NCBI GenBank assembly: GCA_017472695.1
Contig: JAFUOQ010000016.1
Location: forward strand, 117,257-181,256
Length of the DNA: 64,000 nt
Direction: 5' to 3'
Source of the DNA: Clostridia bacterium
GTDB taxonomy: Bacteria; Bacillota; Clostridia; Oscillospirales; CAG-272
The notes under the pieces were generated by a model that was not told where the DNA came from, ran no database searches, and was given only the letters and a program-made list of their open reading frames with translations. The position numbers and the translations under genes are program-made. Shown here piece after piece: positions 59,155-64,000 of the stretch. The stretch's first letter is position 1; the number at the start of each line of letters is the position of its first letter.

Positions 59155-60236
59155 TATTCTTCCTCCTTTGTGGTTGTTGCTCCACTTGCTTGATTATAGG
59201 TAACAGCCTCAACTTCGCTAGCGTCAACAAATACTGTTGCGTTATTCTTGTCACCTGTTATATATTTCTTTCCTTCGCCAAAATCTACATACATGGTTAT
59301 AACGAGTGCTGTTGTGTAGTAGTCCTCGCCTATCTCGCTAATTTTAATGTTGTATGTTGCTGTATCAGCATATGATGAGAGTGAATATTCAACTGCGTTT
59401 TCGTCAATTAAACCAATTGCGAATACTGCACCGAAATCAACCTTGACGCCATTTTGTCTTTCATACGCATCAAGCTTTTCGTGGTTTATTGTATATGTTG
59501 TAACAATGCCTGTGCCATCTTCATCTTTGGAGTAGCCCTTGTAGGTGAAGATTTGGCTTATTGTAACTTTGTCTTCAACTCCATAGGTACCGTCTTCTCT
59601 CATTACACTTGTACTATTGCTTGAAAGATATGGTGTTGGGTCAGATGTATATACACCGCCACTTATTCCTGACATAATGCTAATATCAGATAAAATTTCA
59701 ATTTCGCCATCAAAGGTTCCTGCACAAAGGTCGCACATACCATAGAACATCTCATAGTAGGCACTCTTTATAGCGTAACCTGTTCCATCACCGATTACCG
59801 CGTTTTCATTTGAGCCCATCATTGAGAACATTGCATTGTTTTGGATTACTGTACCACCAACAACTGATGTTGAAATTGATGCTCTTTTGCCACTGTTGGT
59901 TACATTGATATAGCCATTGTTTTCAATTACAACTGCAGCTGAGCTTCTGATGTTATGACCGTTTAGATCAAATATTGTTACGTATGAGCCACCTGTTACT
60001 GTAATTGTTTCATCAAGCTCAATATCGCAAAGGATGATAATTGTTTGATACTCCTTTTTTGATGCCAATACTGCTGCATCAACCGCCTTTTGAAGTGTTG
60101 CATACTCGGTTTCGCCGATTTTAGCCACGTTTGTTTCTTCGTTTGTTTCTTCGTTTGCTTCAGCAGCGAATGCGGTAATTGTGCCAAAAGCAAAGAGCAT
60201 TACTACTGTTAAACCTAAAACTAAAATTTTCTTCAT
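59154..60236 (-). CDS. Secreted beta-rich protein of unknown function
   Basis: 360 residues. A Sec signal peptide (MKKILVLGLTVVMLFAFGTITAFAA, cleavage about 25) is followed by two short NEETNEET repeats. The next part, YATLQKAVDAAVLASKKEYQTIIILCDIELDETITV, and Asn/Gly-rich rungs (VVIENNGYINVTNSG) suggest a right-handed beta-helix of the kind in secreted adhesins. The C-terminal 120 residues form a separate beta domain. No anchor is seen. It shares an operon with the small ORF at 58999-59154. Confidence 0.75.
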   Translation of the reverse strand: MKKILVLGLTVVMLFAFGTITAFAAEANEETNEETNVAKIGETEYATLQKAVDAAVLASKKEYQTIIILCDIELDETITVTGGSYVTIFDLNGHNIRSSAAVVIENNGYINVTNSGKRASISTSVVGGTVIQNNAMFSMMGSNENAVIGDGTGYAIKSAYYEMFYGMCDLCAGTFDGEIEILSDISIMSGISGGVYTSDPTPYLSSNSTSVMREDGTYGVEDKVTISQIFTYKGYSKDEDGTGIVTTYTINHEKLDAYERQNGVKVDFGAVFAIGLIDENAVEYSLSSYADTATYNIKISEIGEDYYTTALVITMYVDFGEGKKYITGDKNNATVFVDASEVEAVTYNQASGATTTKEEE

Positions 60237-60292
60237 TTTATTTTCCCCTTCTTAAAATTTTCTTTGTATTATAGAATTGCACAACGCCTAAT

Positions 60293-60321
60293 ATTATATC
60301 ATATTAGCTTTATCTTTACAA
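60293..60321 (-). promoter_or_regulatory. Promoter of the secreted-protein operon
   Basis: On the minus strand: TTGTAA at 60316-60321, 17-base spacer, TATAAT at 60293-60298. AAGGGGAAAA precedes the ATG. Confidence 0.75.
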
Positions 60322-60370
60322 GAATTATTTTCTTTTTTGATAAGTTTTACATTTGTTTTGCAATTTAAAT

Positions 60371-60401
60371 AAAAAAGAGCACTATTTACAGTGCTCTTGT
60401 T
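60371..60401 (-). terminator. Terminator of the YitT gene
   Basis: On the minus strand AAGAGCACT pairs with AGTGCTCTT and is followed by TTTT. It lies about seven bases beyond the stop. Confidence 0.88.
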
Positions 60402-60407
60402 TGATTC

Positions 60408-61499
60408 TTATACTATTCTAAAGCCCTTGCCGAGAATATCACTTGAATTTGTGATAATTGTAAAGGCGGTTGGGTCTGTTTGCTTTAAAAACAGCTTTAG
60501 CATTGTTGCTTGTTGACGGTTTAAAACGGCTATTATCATTTTCTTCTCAATGTTTGAGAATGAACCACGGCAATCGGAAATTGTAGCTCCTCTATGTAGC
60601 TCATTATTTATAAAGTCGCACACCTCTTTTTCCTTGGTTGTAACTATTATAAAGCATTTGTTCATATTAATGCCATCAATTACGTTATCAACGATAAATG
60701 ACTTTAGGATAAGTCCTGTTGCAGAGCACAAGAAAATAGTTGTCTTTTCCGGTGTTTCAAATGAATTAAATACGAATGGAGCTAATGCAACTATTATAGC
60801 ATCGGAAATAAACAGTGCAGTGCCTGTATTGAAGTTTGTAAAGCGCTTTAGTATCATTGCGATAATATCAGTGCCACCCGAGGATGCACCTTGACTAAAG
60901 AGTATAGCACTACCGACAGCAATACCACCAATTGTTAGTAGCATCTCTAAAAATGGCGAGGTTGTAAGTGGTGCATTTATTGGAATAATCTTTTCAAGCA
61001 CTAGAACAATAACATTGAGTAGCATACTTGAATAAATGGTTTTTATTGCGAAATTCTTACCAAAAACAAGTAGCGCAATCGCAAGTAAAACAACATTGGC
61101 TATTGACATTATAACCGACTCGGAAACGGTTATATCAAAGAATCTTGACATAAATTCTGATGCGACAACTGCAAAGGAGCTGACCCCTCCCATTGTAAAG
61201 TGGTTGGGGAATTTAAAGAAATAAATGCCTGCTGCCACTAATGCTGTGCCTATCGTGATTAGAACATATGACCAAAGACCCTTTAAGAACTTTGCTTTTT
61301 TAGTCGTCGGCTCAATATTAACATCGGGTGTACCCTTGATTTTCTTGGGCTTCTCCTCTATTCCGTTTAGCCAATCCAAATTGAGCCTTATGCCTTTTGC
61401 CCTTTTTGCTTTTTTGTCCTTGGGGATTTCAACATACGCAGTTTCTTCCAGCTCGTCATCTACTATTTGAGGGTCTGTGAACTTTTCATTAGTATCCAT
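60408..61499 (-). CDS. YitT family membrane protein (DUF2179 C-terminal domain)
   Basis: 363 residues. A charged cytoplasmic N-terminal extension of about 70 residues (KDKKAKRAKGIRLNLDWL) precedes five membrane segments typical of YitT (GGVSSFAVVASEF; SQGASSGGTDIIAMIL). The C-terminal DUF2179 domain (about 270-355) has FIIVTTKEKEVCDFINNELHRGATISDCRG. The family is widespread in Firmicutes; transport function is suspected but not shown. Monocistronic. Confidence 0.9.
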   Translation of the reverse strand: MDTNEKFTDPQIVDDELEETAYVEIPKDKKAKRAKGIRLNLDWLNGIEEKPKKIKGTPDVNIEPTTKKAKFLKGLWSYVLITIGTALVAAGIYFFKFPNHFTMGGVSSFAVVASEFMSRFFDITVSESVIMSIANVVLLAIALLVFGKNFAIKTIYSSMLLNVIVLVLEKIIPINAPLTTSPFLEMLLTIGGIAVGSAILFSQGASSGGTDIIAMILKRFTNFNTGTALFISDAIIVALAPFVFNSFETPEKTTIFLCSATGLILKSFIVDNVIDGINMNKCFIIVTTKEKEVCDFINNELHRGATISDCRGSFSNIEKKMIIAVLNRQQATMLKLFLKQTDPTAFTIITNSSDILGKGFRIV

Positions 61500-61534
61500 T
61501 AGGTTACCTCCTAGATAGATTATTTTCCTTCATT

Positions 61535-61563
61535 ATTATATATTATTAATGTGCTTTTGTCAA
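61535..61563 (-). promoter_or_regulatory. Promoter of the YitT gene
   Basis: On the minus strand: TTGACA at 61558-61563, 17-base spacer, TATAAT at 61535-61540. CTAGGAGGTAAC precedes the ATG. Confidence 0.88.
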
Positions 61564-61667
61564 GAATTGCGCTATTGCAAAAGCTACAAAAGAATAAGCG
61601 AAATGGCAAAAAAGCTAAAGATTGCAATTTCTTTTCAACCACGTGTTCAAAGGGACACGGGGGTATT

Positions 61668-62540
61668 TTAGTTTTTAAAATATTCTACTTCCTCAAGGCT
61701 TGGCACGGACATCTGTGCGCCACGTTTTGTACAGGCGATAGATGCAGCAAGTGAGCCAAATGCGATTGACTCCTCTACGCTCTTGCCCTCGGCAAGCTTA
61801 ACTGCAAGCCCGCCAGATGCAGTATCTCCTGCAGCAGTTGTATCAACTGCCTTAACCTTAATGCAAGGATAAATTTCTGCTTTTTCCTTGGTTGCAATCT
61901 CATAGCCCTTTGAGCCAAGAGTTGTAATTACTGTTGTAATTCCCTCTTTAAACAGTGTTTGCTTGCCACCTAGGATATCAAGCTCGGTTTCGTTTGGAGT
62001 TATGATAGCAACATACTTTAAGTATTTTACAATATCCTTGTTGGCGGGTGCTGGGTTTAAAAGCACCAAAAGTCCCTTTTCCTTTGCTTTTTTAAGGGCA
62101 TAGCCAACGATATTTATCGGGTTTTCAAGCTGGGTAAGGAAAATGTCGCCCACGTTTGCTTTTTCTAAAAATGCGTCAATATCGTCCTCGGTTATGCAAG
62201 CGTTTGCACCACTATCAATTATTATACGGTTTTCGCCCTCTGTAACCACGATAACGGCAACGCCTGTTGACACTCCCTCTACTCTTTTTATTGAATCTGT
62301 GTTAACGCCAACACTACCCAGGCTTGAAAGAAGTGCATCTCCAAATGAGTCATTACCCACAGCACCACACATATAGGTTTTGCCACCTAATTTACCCGAG
62401 GCATATGCTTGGTTTGCACCCTTGCCTCCTGCGTTGGTCATAAAATCACTACCCTTCAAGGTTTCCCCGCCCTTGGGCATATATGGTGCGTTGATTACAA
62501 GGTCGTAGTTTAAGCTACCGACGATAAAAATGTTTTTCAT
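61668..62540 (-). CDS. rbsK: Ribokinase (PfkB family)
   Basis: 290 residues. PfkB signatures: GGETLKGSDFMTNAGGKGANQAYASGKLGG near the N-terminus and VDTTAAGDTASGGLAV with the catalytic Asp near the C-terminus. Sugar contacts (N-Y-D at residues 11-13, GGKGAN) match ribokinase, which makes ribose-5-phosphate from ribose and ATP. No ribose transporter is in the window. ATG with GGAGG site. Confidence 0.9.
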   Translation of the reverse strand: MKNIFIVGSLNYDLVINAPYMPKGGETLKGSDFMTNAGGKGANQAYASGKLGGKTYMCGAVGNDSFGDALLSSLGSVGVNTDSIKRVEGVSTGVAVIVVTEGENRIIIDSGANACITEDDIDAFLEKANVGDIFLTQLENPINIVGYALKKAKEKGLLVLLNPAPANKDIVKYLKYVAIITPNETELDILGGKQTLFKEGITTVITTLGSKGYEIATKEKAEIYPCIKVKAVDTTAAGDTASGGLAVKLAEGKSVEESIAFGSLAASIACTKRGAQMSVPSLEEVEYFKN

Positions 62541-62603
62541 ATTTCCTCCAAACAGTCGTTATAAATTTATTATATATTAAATTGAAAAAATCTTCAAGCC
62601 TAC

Positions 62604-62643
62604 TTGACAAATAAGATTAAAAATATTATACTTGCATATGCAA
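62604..62643 (+). promoter_or_regulatory. Promoter of the SLC13-like permease with start-site palindrome
   Basis: TTGACA at 62604-62609, 17-base spacer, TATACT at 62627-62632. A palindrome TTGCATATGCAA (62632-62643) covers the expected start of transcription and may be an operator. AGGGGGGATAG precedes the ATG at 62663. Confidence 0.8.
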
Positions 62644-62662
62644 AATTTTAAGGGGGGATAGT

Positions 62663-63841
62663 ATGAAGGACACAGGCGAAAAAAAGGTACAGCATGCTTC
62701 ATTTAAAGAGCTTGTTATTGCAATAAGATTGCGGAGCTTTTCTTTTATAAAACGAAACGTTGTTATGGTAGTGGCGCTTTGTCTTGCCATAATTACCTCT
62801 TTTATTGTTCCACCTGACAGAGAGTATATTGATTATTTTGATTTTAAAACTCTTTCGTGTTTATTTACTGTTTTGGCAGTTGTTTGTGCGCTTAAAAACA
62901 TAAAGTTCTTTTATATAATTGCAAGAAAAATTGTTTCCGTTTTTAAAACTGCAAGGGTATGTGTTTTAGCCCTTGTTTACATAACCTTTATTGGCTCTAT
63001 GCTGATTGCCAACGATATGGCGCTTTTGACGTTTTTACCTCTTGGCTACTTTGTTTTAAGCTCAACAGGTAAAGAAAAATATATGGCATTCACCTTTATT
63101 ATGCAAAATATTGCGGCAAACCTTGGTGGTATGCTAACTCCCTTTGGAAATCCACAAAACCTTTATCTATATTCGTTCTTTGAAATTCCAACGCTTGAAT
63201 TTATGGGTATTATGCTTGCACCATTTATTCTTTCAATCGCGCTAATTACAGTATGCTGTCTTATTTTTGTAAAGAGTGAGCCTCTTTCCCTTGAGGGTGA
63301 GGAGGTAAAGCTACCCAAGGTGCGCACTATTATTTATTTGGCACTTTTTGCGCTCTCTATTTTGATTGTATTCAGAGGCATACCATATTTTGTTGGACTT
63401 ATTATAATTCCAATAGTGCTTTTATTTATGGATAGACGCGCACTTTTAAAGGTTGATTATCCTTTGCTTTTGACCTTTGTTTTCTTCTTTATATTTGCAG
63501 GAAACATGGCAAGAATTGATGCAGTTAGGGACTTTTTCTCATGGCTACTTGATAAAAACACTCTTGTTTTCTCTACCCTCTCCTGCCAATTTATCAGTAA
63601 TGTGCCATCAGCTATTTTATTATCTCAATTTACTACTAATTATCGTGAGCTTTTGCTTGGTGTCAATATAGGCGGTGTTGGTTCGCTTATTTCTTCCCTT
63701 GCAAGTCTAATTACCCTGCGCGAATTTATTAAGGCTAACCCTAAAAAGACAAAAATATATATTCTTTTGTTCAGCGCATTCAACTTTGGATTTTTGTTTA
63801 TTCTGCTCGGCTTTTGCTTAGCTTGGACAATTATATTTTAA
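62663..63841 (+). CDS. SLC13/ArsB-like anion permease
   Basis: 392 residues, about ten membrane segments. The first half has IANDMALLTFLPLGYFVL and AANLGGMLTPFGNPQNLYLY, the second CQFISNVPSAILLSQF and GGVGSLISSLASLITLREFI; this internal repeat with N-x-x-T/P-F-G-N-P motifs is typical of the ion-transporter superfamily (SLC13, ArsB, CitM). Substrate not predictable; organic or inorganic anions are likely. Followed after 20 bases by the end of an IS element. Confidence 0.85.
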   Translation: MKDTGEKKVQHASFKELVIAIRLRSFSFIKRNVVMVVALCLAIITSFIVPPDREYIDYFDFKTLSCLFTVLAVVCALKNIKFFYIIARKIVSVFKTARVCVLALVYITFIGSMLIANDMALLTFLPLGYFVLSSTGKEKYMAFTFIMQNIAANLGGMLTPFGNPQNLYLYSFFEIPTLEFMGIMLAPFILSIALITVCCLIFVKSEPLSLEGEEVKLPKVRTIIYLALFALSILIVFRGIPYFVGLIIIPIVLLFMDRRALLKVDYPLLLTFVFFFIFAGNMARIDAVRDFFSWLLDKNTLVFSTLSCQFISNVPSAILLSQFTTNYRELLLGVNIGGVGSLISSLASLITLREFIKANPKKTKIYILLFSAFNFGFLFILLGFCLAWTIIF

Positions 63842-63860
63842 TTAAAAAGCAGACACCGCA

Positions 63861-64000
63861 TGAAGTGAACCCAAAAGTTTAGACAAAATTAAATATTAAA
63901 TTGATTGTGAATGAGTTCTGTATTGCACAGGGCTCATTCCTTTTAATTTCATTGAAATTCTATCATTGTTGTAGTAATGAATGTATTCTTCCAACTTTTC
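63861..64000 (-). mobile_element. Right end of an IS3-family insertion sequence, cut off by window
   Basis: The element's inverted repeat starts at about 63861 with TGAAGTGAACCCAAAAGTTT. Directly inside lies the 3' end of an IS3-type transposase on the minus strand. The other end lies beyond the window. Confidence 0.85.
63896..64000 (-). CDS. IS3-family transposase (OrfB), C-terminal fragment
   Basis: The last 34 codons and the TAA stop (63896-63898) are visible. The peptide includes EEYIHYYNNDRISMKLKGMS followed by PVQYR, the standard end of the rve integrase domain in the IS150/IS3 group. Its active-site residues lie outside the window, so intactness cannot be judged. Confidence 0.88.
   Translation of the reverse strand, partial: EKLEEYIHYYNNDRISMKLKGMSPVQYRTHSQSI

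Noticed and set aside
61637-61667. Possible terminator after rbsK
   Set aside because: CGTGT/ACACG gives only a weak five-base stem and the T run is missing in the minus direction.

Overview
The window reads as chromosome of an anaerobic, low-GC Gram-positive bacterium, most likely a gut-associated member of the Clostridia. The evidence is a SCIFF peptide with its radical-SAM maturase, pyruvate formate-lyase with its activase, meso-diaminopimelate dehydrogenase, CDP-glycerol chemistry, strong AGGAGG ribosome-binding sites, and many TTGACA-17-TATAAT type promoters. No rRNA, tRNA or CRISPR array was seen.

Layout. (1) 1-12200, minus strand: a cell-surface polysaccharide operon from one consensus promoter at 12172-12200. 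It encodes glycosyltransferases, EpsG-type polymerase, flippase, CDP-glycerol synthesis (TagD), LicD, pyruvyltransferase, an Fe-S FrhB-like protein and RmlB (cut by the window start). (2) 12300-17870: a membrane-anchored cyclophilin-like protein, then the SCIFF system (a 49-residue peptide gene at 14760-14909, its maturase, and a one-base-overlapping PLP enzyme). (3) 17890-22970: small proteins and a three-gene operon of SPFH/zinc-ribbon protein, 4-TM protein and tail-anchored TIR protein, the best candidate for an undescribed membrane-associated NAD-signalling or defence system. (4) 23000-28314: Ddh, PflB/PflA, and a GMP synthetase that lacks the amidotransferase domain.

(5) 28315-about 40761: a mobilizable genomic island in the 3' end of guaA. 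It has a tyrosine integrase, excisionase, XRE repressor, MobC-like proteins, relaxase, TnpV and a putative oriT. Its cargo is defensive: a TIR-like effector transcribed with the repressor, an AlwI-type restriction-modification system (regulator, two adenine methyltransferases, endonuclease), a membrane protein of unknown function, and an Abi-C protein. The right junction carries GAG-TGG-GAA-TGA, which reads as a displaced guaA 3' end.

(6) 40870-50040: AzlCD transporter, a 1136-residue leucine-rich-repeat lipoprotein divergent from a small XRE regulator around a shared operator-like dyad, isocitrate dehydrogenase, a CotH-family protein and a metallophosphoesterase lipoprotein. (7) 50200-58070: a 1246-residue three-domain transferase (GT2, CDP-glycerol glycerophosphotransferase, GT8), a repeat-rich spacer, a small Cys-rich protein behind a highly structured leader RNA with its own terminator, and an MBOAT/DHHW acetylation pair. 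(8) 58100-64000: aquaporin, a secreted protein with an overlapping 51-residue ORF, YitT, ribokinase, an SLC13-like permease, and the end of an IS3-family element cut by the window end.

Several regions share a theme of envelope glycopolymer building: CDP-glycerol made by TagD could feed the glycerophosphotransferase domain of the fusion protein, and the MBOAT/DHHW pair could acetylate a surface polymer. These links are inferences from gene content.
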